Assembly (NCBI GenBank): GCA_050694055.1
Contig: JBOGWX010000157.1
Location: 1 to 15,394 of the forward strand
From: WHSV01 sp050694055
GTDB taxonomy: Bacteria > Actinomycetota > CADDZG01 > WHSQ01
Length of the DNA: 15,394 nt
Reading direction: 5' to 3'
The notes beneath the pieces are model-generated. The model ran no database searches and had not been told where the DNA came from. It saw nothing but the letters and a program-made list of their open reading frames with translations. Within the stretch, counting starts at the first letter, position 1. Every line of letters starts with the position of its first letter. Shown here piece after piece: positions 6,936 to 12,534 of this stretch. A program made the position numbers and the translations under genes.

Positions 6936-8255
6936 ATGACGATTGATGCAGGGCGGAGAGTCTTCGGGGGCCGTTACGAGGGGCGGCGCTGCATAGGCAG
7001 TGGGGGCATGGCCGAGGTCTACCTCGCCTACGACCTGCTCCTCGAGCGTGAGGTTGCGGTCAAGGCTTTGAACGACCAGCTCGCGCGCGATCCTCAGTTC
7101 GTCGAGCGCTTTCGTCGTGAGGCGCGCGCTGCGGCGCGACTGAACCATCCGAACATTGTTGCGCTTTACGACTACGGCGCGACGGACGACGCCTACTTCA
7201 TCGTCATGGAATTCATCGACGGGCGCACCGTCGGAGATCTCGTCGCCACTGAGGGGGTCCTGCATCCCGTGCGCGTGGCCGAGATCGCATCCGACGTTGC
7301 AAGCGCGCTGGAGCGGGCGCACCGGGCGGGGCTCGTGCACAGAGATGTCACCTCGAGCAACGTGATGATCAGCGCGCACGGCGAGACGAAGGTTACCGAC
7401 TTCGGCATTGCACGGGTCATGGACGAGCACGACCAACAGACGACCGCCGGTGCCAGGTCGGTCCTCGGGACGGCCGCGTACATCTCGCCCGAACAGGCCC
7501 AAGGCCTAAGTATCGACGAGCGCACCGACCTCTATTCATTGGGCGTCGTCATGTTCGAGATGCTTACCGGTCGGCCACCGTTCATGGCCGAGAACCCGCT
7601 TGCTCTAGCCTCTCAGCACGTCCTCAACGAACCGCCTCGGCCGTCCGCGTTGAACCGTTCGATTTCGCCCGAGCTCGATGCGATCGTGTTGCGGGCACTA
7701 GCGAAGAGACCGGAGGCGCGCTTCGAGTCGGCCTCTGAGTTGCGCGAGGAGCTCGGGCGTTTCATCGCCGGAAAGAAGGTGCGCTCGACTCTCGTCCTGG
7801 ACGAGCCGGTGTCCCCTCTCGTGCTGCCGCGCGAGCGCGTGGTGCGAGCTCGCCGGAACTTCAACCCGATGCCGGTAGCCCTGACTCTGTTGTTTGGGAT
7901 CCTCATGCTGGCGGGGGTCTGGCTCGTGGCCGACAACCTGTGGGCCGAAGACGTGCCGACCACCCCAAACTTTGAGGGACGGCTCCTAAGGGATGCTCGG
8001 CGGCAGGCCGACGCTTTGAACCTGAATCTGGCAGTCCAGCGAAGCTTCAGCGACGAGCCCCCCGGCATGGTTCTGTCTCAACGCTCGAAACCCGGCACTG
8101 AAGTCGGCTCCGGCGACACGGTCTTCGTCGACGTATCCAAGGGCCCGGCGCCTTCGCTCGCGGATCGAATCAACGAAGGTATCGACAATGCCGTAGAGGA
8201 AACGCGTGAGGACATCAGTAAGGCGTGGGAAGACGTCAAGAATCTGCTGCCGTGA
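6936..8255 (+). CDS. Membrane Ser/Thr protein kinase with one PASTA-like domain (PknB-like)
   Basis: A 439-residue Hanks-type kinase. The kinase domain spans about 14-275: glycine loop IGSGGMAEVY (20-29), ATP lysine K43 in VAVKAL, C-helix E62, catalytic loop H135-R-D137 with N142, D155-F-G157, and the P+1/APE region ISPEQAQ (183-189). The lysine usual after HRD (HRDxKxxN) is threonine (HRDVTSSN). Some bacterial kinases show this, but it deserves attention. A basic juxtamembrane segment leads to one transmembrane helix (about 312-332) and an extracytoplasmic PASTA-like domain (about 340-402), which usually senses cell-wall fragments. A short charged helix closes the protein. PknB homologues usually have several PASTA repeats and this one has one. 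AAAGGGAG at 6918-6925 lies ten bases before the ATG. The stop overlaps the next gene, so both are co-translated. Confidence 0.92.
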   Translation: MTIDAGRRVFGGRYEGRRCIGSGGMAEVYLAYDLLLEREVAVKALNDQLARDPQFVERFRREARAAARLNHPNIVALYDYGATDDAYFIVMEFIDGRTVGDLVATEGVLHPVRVAEIASDVASALERAHRAGLVHRDVTSSNVMISAHGETKVTDFGIARVMDEHDQQTTAGARSVLGTAAYISPEQAQGLSIDERTDLYSLGVVMFEMLTGRPPFMAENPLALASQHVLNEPPRPSALNRSISPELDAIVLRALAKRPEARFESASELREELGRFIAGKKVRSTLVLDEPVSPLVLPRERVVRARRNFNPMPVALTLLFGILMLAGVWLVADNLWAEDVPTTPNFEGRLLRDARRQADALNLNLAVQRSFSDEPPGMVLSQRSKPGTEVGSGDTVFVDVSKGPAPSLADRINEGIDNAVEETREDISKAWEDVKNLLP

Positions 8256-8695
8256 AAAGCTGGTTGCGGCGTCTCGTCCTCGTCGGCGCGATCGCTTTCG
8301 CCGCGGTCCAGTTCGTACCCTATGGACGCGCGCACGACAACCCACCGGTCACTCAGCCCGTCGTCTGGAACAGCGCTCGCACCGAACGTCTCTTCAACGA
8401 TGCCTGCGCCGACTGTCACAGCAACGAGACCGAATGGCCGTGGTACTCGAACGTCGCCCCGCAATCTTGGTTGATCCAGCGCGACGTGGACTCGGGTCGT
8501 GCCGACGTGAATCTTTCGGAGATGGATCGGGAGCAGGACGAGCTCAAGGACCTAATCGAGGTCGTGGCCGAGGGTGAGATGCCGCCGCGGCGTTACACGT
8601 TCCTGCACCCTAATGCTCGGCTCAGCGAGGCGGACAAGCGGATCATGATCGACGGCCTCGCAAAGACTTTCGGCGAGGAGGTAGACGGAGACTGA
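8252..8695 (+). CDS. Haem-binding-domain protein (CxxCH), membrane-anchored
   Basis: A 147-residue protein with an N-terminal hydrophobic helix (about 8-24) acting as signal anchor. A small c-type haem-binding domain of the Haem_bd type follows: C52-A-D-C55-H56 followed by SNETEWPWYSNVAPQSWLI, then GRADVNLSE (82-90) and the EMPPRRY block (109-115), whose methionine is a candidate axial ligand. The domain should lie outside the membrane, where haem is attached. The GTG at 8252 shares GTGA with the kinase stop codon. Translation is thus probably coupled, and I prefer this start to an in-frame ATG at 8225 inside the kinase gene, since the protein then begins directly with MKSWLRR and the membrane helix. 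The pairing with a sensor kinase suggests a redox or haem-linked role, which is inference. Confidence 0.85.
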   Translation: MKSWLRRLVLVGAIAFAAVQFVPYGRAHDNPPVTQPVVWNSARTERLFNDACADCHSNETEWPWYSNVAPQSWLIQRDVDSGRADVNLSEMDREQDELKDLIEVVAEGEMPPRRYTFLHPNARLSEADKRIMIDGLAKTFGEEVDGD

Positions 8696-8706
8696 CAAAC
8701 GCCTCA

Positions 8707-8750
8707 TTAATGGGCAGAGATGCGCGCCAGGCGAACATCCTGGCCATTAA
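8707..8750 (+). terminator. Stem-loop after the kinase/haem-protein operon
   Basis: TTAATG (8707-8712) pairs with CATTAA (8745-8750). The inner stem GCCAGG (8726-8731) pairs with CCTGGC (8739-8744) around a seven-base loop. The two stems stack, with a 13-base bulge on the left side. It lies 12 bp after the haem-protein stop. There is no T tract, so any terminator would be of the hairpin-only type. It could also be an mRNA-stabilising 3' structure. Confidence 0.35.
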
Positions 8751-8842
8751 ACGAAGGTAGCGCGCCCGTCGATTCGAATACGACCAGTGCCTCTCCATGG
8801 TGGCGGCTCGGGGGCCGGGCCCGTGTACCCTTTTCCCGCAAG

Positions 8843-8917
8843 GGCCCCATCGTCTAGCCAGGTCCAGGACGCCGCCCTTTCAAGGCGGTAGCACGGGTTC
8901 AAATCCCGTTGGGGCCA
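8843..8917 (+). tRNA. tRNA-Glu (anticodon TTC)
   Basis: The acceptor stem GGCCCCA (8843-8849) pairs with TGGGGCC (8910-8916) and the discriminator is A8917. The anticodon stem CCGCC/GGCGG (8872-8876, 8884-8888) encloses the loop CTTTCAA, giving the anticodon TTC. The T arm CGGG-TTCAAAT-CCCG is complete. CCA is not encoded. The 3' half from 8876 is also the left copy of the 43-bp direct repeat, so the tRNA has been rebuilt by an integrated element. It is followed 22 bases later by the convergent OsmC gene, and no terminator is seen. Confidence 0.95.
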
Positions 8918-8918
8918 C
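8876..8918 (+). repeat. attL-like 43-bp direct repeat (tRNA-Glu 3' half)
   Basis: The 43 bases from the anticodon stem through the tRNA 3' end and one further base are repeated exactly at 12366-12408. Identity ends at 8919 (A versus C) on one side and at 8875 (C versus A) on the other, with three more matching bases beyond that mismatch. This copy completes the functional tRNA. Confidence 0.92.
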
Positions 8919-8939
8919 AAATAGAAGATCAGGCCGGGT

Positions 8940-9458
8940 TCACACCACCTCGATCTCGGTCGTCATGGGAACTGCGCGCTTGGTTGCATCGCAGACAGGG
9001 CAGTGCGCGATCGCCCACTCGACGAGATCGCGCAGCGACTCTTCCCCGGTGTTTCTTGCACCCAGGCGCACGCGGGTGCGAACAGAGAGCGGGCCTGCCG
9101 GGACCGACTCGTCGATTCCCAGAATCCCGTGATCGTTGGATTCACTGTCGATCGTGACCTGCACGTCGGTCAGTTCAACGCCCAACGTCGCCGCGCGCAT
9201 CGCTATCAGTGTGGCGTCGCACGCGGCGATCGCCGCGCGGAATAGCCACCCGGCCGACGGTGCGCTCTCGTCTCCCCCGACACCCTTTGGCATGTCGGTG
9301 TCGACGGTTCGCCCTGCCGGATCTTGAACCGTCACGCGAAGCCCGCCGGTTAGCGAGGCGACCGCCTCCGAATCCGTGTACCTAGCCTCTTCGGGATGCT
9401 CTGTGAGGTACTTGATGGCCCCTGCGATCGCATCGCCGATCTCATTCGTCTCTGCCAT
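8940..9458 (-). CDS. OsmC/Ohr-family protein
   Basis: A 172-residue cytoplasmic OsmC-superfamily protein. Members typically reduce organic hydroperoxides through two reactive cysteines. The family layout is visible: a short N-terminal helix, a beta region (about 30-55), the central helix with C80 in AACDATLIAMRAATLGV, and the C-terminal segment with C153-P-V-C156 in AHCPVCDATKR. The extra C156 next to the usual second cysteine is noteworthy and could support a disulfide switch. The protein is near the upper size range of the OsmC group, so a general thiol-dependent peroxidase role is the safest call. The ATG at 9458 has CAGGAGG directly upstream. The gene converges on the tRNA and is the first gene inside the putative integrated element. 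Confidence 0.88.
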   Translation of the reverse strand: MAETNEIGDAIAGAIKYLTEHPEEARYTDSEAVASLTGGLRVTVQDPAGRTVDTDMPKGVGGDESAPSAGWLFRAAIAACDATLIAMRAATLGVELTDVQVTIDSESNDHGILGIDESVPAGPLSVRTRVRLGARNTGEESLRDLVEWAIAHCPVCDATKRAVPMTTEIEVV

Positions 9459-9533
9459 GGCCTCCTGCCCCTTGTCACCCGAATGCGCGGCTCCGCTGAG
9501 AGTAACCCGCCCAGTTGCGATCGGGGCAGCTCA

Positions 9534-9545
9534 TCCTTCGAAGGA
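9534..9545. promoter_or_regulatory. Perfect 12-bp palindrome TCCTTCGAAGGA upstream of the OsmC gene
   Basis: The site is fully self-complementary and lies 76 bp upstream of the OsmC start. It could be an operator for a dimeric regulator. OsmC/Ohr genes are often under peroxide-responsive repressors, but none is encoded nearby, so the link is inference. Confidence 0.35.
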
Positions 9546-9790
9546 GGTCATCGGGCCGACGCAGCTTCTGATCGGCAGCATCGCAGCAGTTCTCCCAGAA
9601 CATCGGTGAGGTTCGAATAGCATCCACTTAGGCCCACCCGAAACGCAGCTATACAAGGCTTCTGGTGGAGTGCGCAACGTGCGCCAGACCTGCGACGAAG
9701 CAGCCGCCCTGGCAGAGCGGTAGCGCGCTCCACGCCGTCGGCCAGACACCTCGGAGGCTCCACTCACGCCCAGAAAACCAGACCCTGATG

Positions 9791-9818
9791 CAACAGTTCC
9801 GGTCTCCCGTTCGTGTTA
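9791..9818 (+). promoter_or_regulatory. Candidate autoregulatory ECF promoter of the sigma gene
   Basis: A CAACAGTT box (9791-9798) and a CGTGTTA box (9812-9818) have a 16-bp gap counted from CAACA. The AAC-type -35 and CGT-type -10 are typical of promoters read by group 4 sigma factors, which often transcribe their own genes. It ends 28 bp before the GTG start. Confidence 0.45.
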
Positions 9819-9846
9819 CTGGTAGAGAATCTTCAATGGGGAGACC

Positions 9847-10353
9847 GTGGCCGATACAGAACTGAGCTCGTTCATAGAGGCCGAGTATCCGAGGCTAGTG
9901 GGATTGTTGGGTTTCTATACCGGTGATCCTTGGATCGCGGAGGAACTAGCGCAAGAGGCCCTGGTACGGCTGTGGCAGCACTGGCGCAAGGTGAGGCGCT
10001 TGGACAACCCCTCCGCCTGGTTGAACAGGGTGGCGATAAACCTGGCGAACTCACGCTACAGGCGACTGGTTTCGGAGCGAAAGGCTCAAGCAAGGATGGA
10101 GCAAGAGCGACCCGCCGAAGAATCTTCAGCCGAGCCGCCCGATGCCCACGGGTTGCGCGCAGCGATCGCCCGGCTCCCGAAACGTCAGCGAGCCGCCCTG
10201 ATTCTTCGCTATTACCTCGATCTCCCCTTCTCCGGAGTAGCGGCGACCTTGGATGTGCCCGACTCCACCGCAAGGTCGCTCGTGAGTCGAGGGGTCGCTC
10301 GCCTGCGCGAGCGGGAGAGACTCGGGCAATTCGAGGAGGTGCTCGATGGGTGA
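9847..10353 (+). CDS. ECF-family RNA polymerase sigma factor (SigE-like group)
   Basis: A 168-residue group 4 sigma factor. Region 2 covers about 15-80, including the core segment GDPWIAEELAQEALVRLWQHW (split at 26-46) and RLDNPSAWLNRVAINLANSRYRR. A short acidic linker (about 88-102) leads to region 4 at 103-155, with the helix-turn-helix LPKRQRAALILRYYLDLPFS...DSTARSLVSRGVARLRE. No extra C-terminal domain is present. The GTG at 9847 has GGGGAG (9838-9843) only three bases ahead, which is a tight spacing. The reading frame before it offers no better start. The last eight bases overlap the start of the downstream membrane protein, so the two are translated together, as usual for a sigma and its anti-sigma factor. 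It probably controls its own operon from the promoter at 9791-9818. Confidence 0.9.
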   Translation: MADTELSSFIEAEYPRLVGLLGFYTGDPWIAEELAQEALVRLWQHWRKVRRLDNPSAWLNRVAINLANSRYRRLVSERKAQARMEQERPAEESSAEPPDAHGLRAAIARLPKRQRAALILRYYLDLPFSGVAATLDVPDSTARSLVSRGVARLRERERLGQFEEVLDG

Positions 10354-11380
10354 CCTGAAGGAGCTGATGCGCCGGGCGGCAGTACGACCGACGGCTCGGC
10401 CACCGCTACGCCAGATCGAACGACGAGCCAGGCGCCGTATGTGGTTGGGTCGGCTGAGTATCGGAACCGTCGCCATCTTGATCCCTATCGGACTGCTGCT
10501 GGTTCCTGGATTCTCAGATTTGGTCACCAATGACGACACGGTGGGACGGGATCGCCGACCCGACGAACCCAAGAAATCTAGAGTGGTCATCGCGTCGGGA
10601 CGGTTCGATCCCGCTATCGGTAGGCCCCTCGGCGGAGAGCAATGGGAGCTCGTCGTCTGGGACCAGAGTGAGGAGCGCTTCTGCTGGAACGTCTCGGTCG
10701 ATGGCGAGGAGCAGAACACAAACTGTGGGCCTCGTGACCTTCCATCTCAGAGCGACGGTGCCTTCAGAGGCTGGGGATACAACAAGCTCGATGGAGGCGG
10801 TGGATCTACGCAGGTTTTGGCCATGGGTGAGATCCGAGAAGATGTCGAGAGCGTCGAGTTCAGATTTCGCAATGGCGAGAATCTGCAGGCTCAGGTGATC
10901 CAACCCCCAGCGGATCTGGATATCTCGACGCGCTTCTTCGTGGCCGCCCTTCCGGAACTCCAACCGGGGCACGTGGCCGGTCTGGATGGCAGCGGCGAAG
11001 TGCTGGCGACGCGGGGGATGAGGGTGCAGGACGACTGCGGTGATCGAACAGATCGCGTTTCCCTTACCCCAAGAAAAGGTCCGCTCGGAACGCGCGTTCA
11101 AATGCGAGCGAGTTGTTTCTACCAGAAGAACCTAAGCTCGGAGGAGGCTGGCTACTTCGCTTTGATAGGTGACGTCAATGGCTGTGAGCTGATCGTGGGG
11201 GTCGAGGGGAACTTTCGCGTTAAGAATCGAGAACTCCGCGGATGGTTCCGCATTAGTGAGTATGAGGGAACCTGCTTCCAGGAGCCCGACGCTGAGCCAG
11301 TACCGATGACACCGGGAAGGTACCATCTCGTGCTCGATTGTCACGCCTGCGCCGTTGCTACCTTCAGGGTGACCCCCTGA
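10346..11380 (+). CDS. Single-pass membrane protein, candidate anti-sigma factor of unusual type
   Basis: A 344-residue protein I do not recognise. The N-terminal cytoplasmic part is short (about 1-32) and strongly basic (RQIERRARRRM). One transmembrane helix follows at about 33-54. The remaining ~290 residues should be extracytoplasmic and look beta-rich. They contain exactly eight cysteines (the first at C113 and C127, the last two as CHAC near the end) and none occurs before or in the membrane helix, consistent with disulfides. The cytoplasmic part lacks the HxxxCxxC zinc motif of the common anti-sigma domain. The eight-base overlap with the sigma gene argues for a functional partnership, most simply an anti-sigma factor or co-sensor. 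The start ATG at 10346 lies inside the sigma 3' end. Low similarity to known sensors is assumed from reading alone. Confidence 0.75.
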   Translation: MGDLKELMRRAAVRPTARPPLRQIERRARRRMWLGRLSIGTVAILIPIGLLLVPGFSDLVTNDDTVGRDRRPDEPKKSRVVIASGRFDPAIGRPLGGEQWELVVWDQSEERFCWNVSVDGEEQNTNCGPRDLPSQSDGAFRGWGYNKLDGGGGSTQVLAMGEIREDVESVEFRFRNGENLQAQVIQPPADLDISTRFFVAALPELQPGHVAGLDGSGEVLATRGMRVQDDCGDRTDRVSLTPRKGPLGTRVQMRASCFYQKNLSSEEAGYFALIGDVNGCELIVGVEGNFRVKNRELRGWFRISEYEGTCFQEPDAEPVPMTPGRYHLVLDCHACAVATFRVTP

Positions 11381-11513
11381 CCATCCGCCTAACTCTGCTC
11401 AAACTTTTGACCGCGTTTGAACCGAGAGGTAATCCGACCGTCGCGACCGTGACGCAGCAAAGCGTTCGGAGGGTCGACGTTAGACCGCGCCGATGAAGGT
11501 GTCGCTCTCGGCC
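11381..11513. other. Convergent intergenic gap, 133 bp
   Basis: This lies between the stops of the sigma-partner membrane gene and hepT. It has a GACCGT direct repeat (near 11438-11452) and a weak GGTC/GACC inverted pair near 11472-11485. No terminator with a T tract was found. Confidence 0.4.
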
Positions 11514-11852
11514 TTATTCTTCTTCGAGCATCATCTCCACCGCCCGGCGCAGCGTCGGCATGTCTCGTTCAGTCGTCTGCCATACCAACTCGAGGTTCAC
11601 GGCGAAGTATCCGTGGATAAGCCGATCACGAGTTCCTGCGATTGCAGTCCATGGGACCTCAGGTGCCCGAGCTTGAGTGTCGGCGCTGAGCCGCTTCGAG
11701 GCCTCGCCGATGATTTCGAGGTTCCGTACGACTGCGTCCTGAGTCTCGTTCGAGGACATGAAATGGTCGCGACCAGGACTTGCGTAGCTGGCGATACGGT
11801 CAATCGCCGTTCGGATGTCTTCCAGGAAGAAGCGCTCGTCCCTAAGCGGCAA
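11514..11852 (-). CDS. hepT: HepT-family toxin (HEPN domain) of an MntA-HepT module
   Basis: A 112-residue all-helical HEPN protein (formerly DUF86). The catalytic RX4-6HXY motif is intact as R75-DRLI-H80-G-Y82. HepT proteins act on RNA through this motif and are silenced by AMPylation of the tyrosine by the partner MntA. Family blocks are visible: LRDERFFLEDIRTAIDRI at the start, AVVRNLEIIGEASKRLS (40-56), VPWTAIAGTRDRLIHGYF (67-83). I chose TTG at 11852, since the family alignment starts there and no ATG or GTG is near. Translation would then overlap the mntA stop by 11 bases, so coupling with mntA is likely. A longer in-frame ORF to 11936 adds unrelated residues. Confidence 0.88.
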   Translation of the reverse strand: MPLRDERFFLEDIRTAIDRIASYASPGRDHFMSSNETQDAVVRNLEIIGEASKRLSADTQARAPEVPWTAIAGTRDRLIHGYFAVNLELVWQTTERDMPTLRRAVEMMLEEE

Positions 11853-12126
11853 CGAGCGGCCTTGATTCCCTAAGGATTCGGTCCCGCAGTCGGGGGTGGA
11901 GATCGGCCTCCGTAAGAACCTCGACAGCAATGCCAAGCAGCTCCTGGAGTTCCAACTGCACCTGGAGGAGGTCGTACAGACTTGTCTCTGGACGGACGTT
12001 CACCAGGAGATCTAGGTCACTGGTAGGGCGCGCGTCCCCGCGCGCACGAGAGCCGAAGACGCGAGCGCTTGTCACCCCATAATGGGAGGCGATCCGAAGA
12101 ATCTTCTTGGCTGGAAGGTCGTCCAT
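11842..12126 (-). CDS. mntA: MntA-like minimal nucleotidyltransferase, antitoxin
   Basis: A 94-residue minimal nucleotidyltransferase. The GSX10DXD signature is exact: G25-S26, ten residues, D37-L-D39. A third acidic residue (E69, in VEVLTE) sits where the fold needs it. MntA proteins neutralise HepT by transferring AMP to the active-site tyrosine. The ATG at 12126 follows GGGAGGAGAG at a spacing near ten bases. An in-frame ORF extends upstream to 12288, but those residues do not belong to the family and run through the 34-bp repeat at 12239-12272. The gene precedes hepT and the two overlap, forming one operon. It is the rightmost gene of the putative integrated element. Confidence 0.87.
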   Translation of the reverse strand: MDDLPAKKILRIASHYGVTSARVFGSRARGDARPTSDLDLLVNVRPETSLYDLLQVQLELQELLGIAVEVLTEADLHPRLRDRILRESRPLVAA

Positions 12127-12238
12127 AGCCTCGCTCTCCTCCCACCAGCATAGTCGCCTCCAGTACGACCTCTCGAAGATCTTGGAGAAGCTAGTGTGCT
12201 TCGCTCTGCCTTGCTGCAGCTGAAACGAGCCATAGATC

Positions 12239-12272
12239 TGGGCCGCGTTTGGGCCGCGCCAGATCCCTAAAT
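12239..12272 (+). repeat. 34-bp imperfect direct repeat, left copy (two tandem 11-mers)
   Basis: This is identical to 14172-14196 over its first 25 bases, then nine further positions with three mismatches, ending in AAATG in both copies. The core is two near-identical 11-mers of the form TTTGGGCCGCG in tandem. It begins 127 bp left of the right tRNA-Glu fragment. Confidence 0.85.
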
Positions 12273-12365
12273 GCTCAAAGCCCGCCACGAACGTCCGGTG
12301 GTGTTCGCCCAGCTAGTTGTCACTGATCAGTATGGCTCGAGGAAGCTCGAAACACCCTGCTCCGA

Positions 12366-12408
12366 CCTTTCAAGGCGGTAGCACGGGTTCAAATCCCGTT
12401 GGGGCCAC
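12366..12408 (+). repeat. attR-like 43-bp direct repeat (tRNA-Glu 3' fragment)
   Basis: An exact second copy of 8876-8918: the anticodon-loop side, T arm, and 3' acceptor strand of tRNA-Glu, followed by CCC. The 5' half of a tRNA is absent, so it is not a gene. It probably marks the original chromosomal 3' end of the tRNA before insertion, or the boundary to a second element. Confidence 0.9.
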
Positions 12409-12534
12409 CCAGTGAACGAGGTTGTGGACCACCGACGGGCGACCTACTGGGCTAGGATTTCCGGGCAACCGGCGCGACACTTTTGCAGTAGCACGTGCTC
12501 GGAGCAGGGGCGTCCCGGACGAGGAGGGTTTCGC

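Larger units (their letters stand above)
9459..9846. other. 388-bp divergent intergenic region
   Basis: This lies between the divergent OsmC and sigma-factor genes and has no convincing coding sequence. It contains a perfect 12-bp palindrome (9534-9545), a tRNA-5'-half-like fragment (about 9704-9732), and an ECF-type promoter just before the sigma gene (9791-9818). Confidence 0.6.
8876..12408. mobile_element. Putative tRNA-Glu-integrated element, 3.49 kb, without integrase
   Basis: The segment is bounded by the two 43-bp tRNA-Glu repeats, 3,490 bp apart, as expected for attL and attR of an element that used the tRNA 3' end as attB. Inside are an OsmC-family gene, an ECF sigma factor with a membrane partner, and an MntA-HepT pair. 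No integrase or excisionase is encoded, so the element is either decayed, mobilised in trans, or one of several stacked elements. The sigma/partner region looks less GC-rich by eye than the flanking genes. Confidence 0.7.
12127..12534. other. 408-bp junction region between mntA and SBP56
   Basis: Non-coding. It holds the left copy of the 34-bp repeat (12239-12272), a perfect 10-bp palindrome ACTGATCAGT (12322-12331), and the right tRNA-Glu fragment (12366-12408). The last ~125 bp lead to the SBP56 start and its Shine-Dalgarno sequence. No clear -35/-10 pair was seen for either gene. Confidence 0.6.

Noticed and set aside
9531..9767. 78-residue reverse ORF in the OsmC/sigma gap
   Set aside because: It has no ribosome binding site, a biased shadow-like composition, and spans the palindrome and tRNA-like fragment.
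12366..12408. Second tRNA-Glu gene
   Set aside because: Only the 3' half is present. The bases upstream cannot form the acceptor 5' strand, D arm or a full anticodon stem.
12412..12534. N-terminal extension of SBP56 from position 12412
   Set aside because: The family begins at the ATG at 12535, which has a strong Shine-Dalgarno sequence. The extension starts at the end of the tRNA fragment and looks random.
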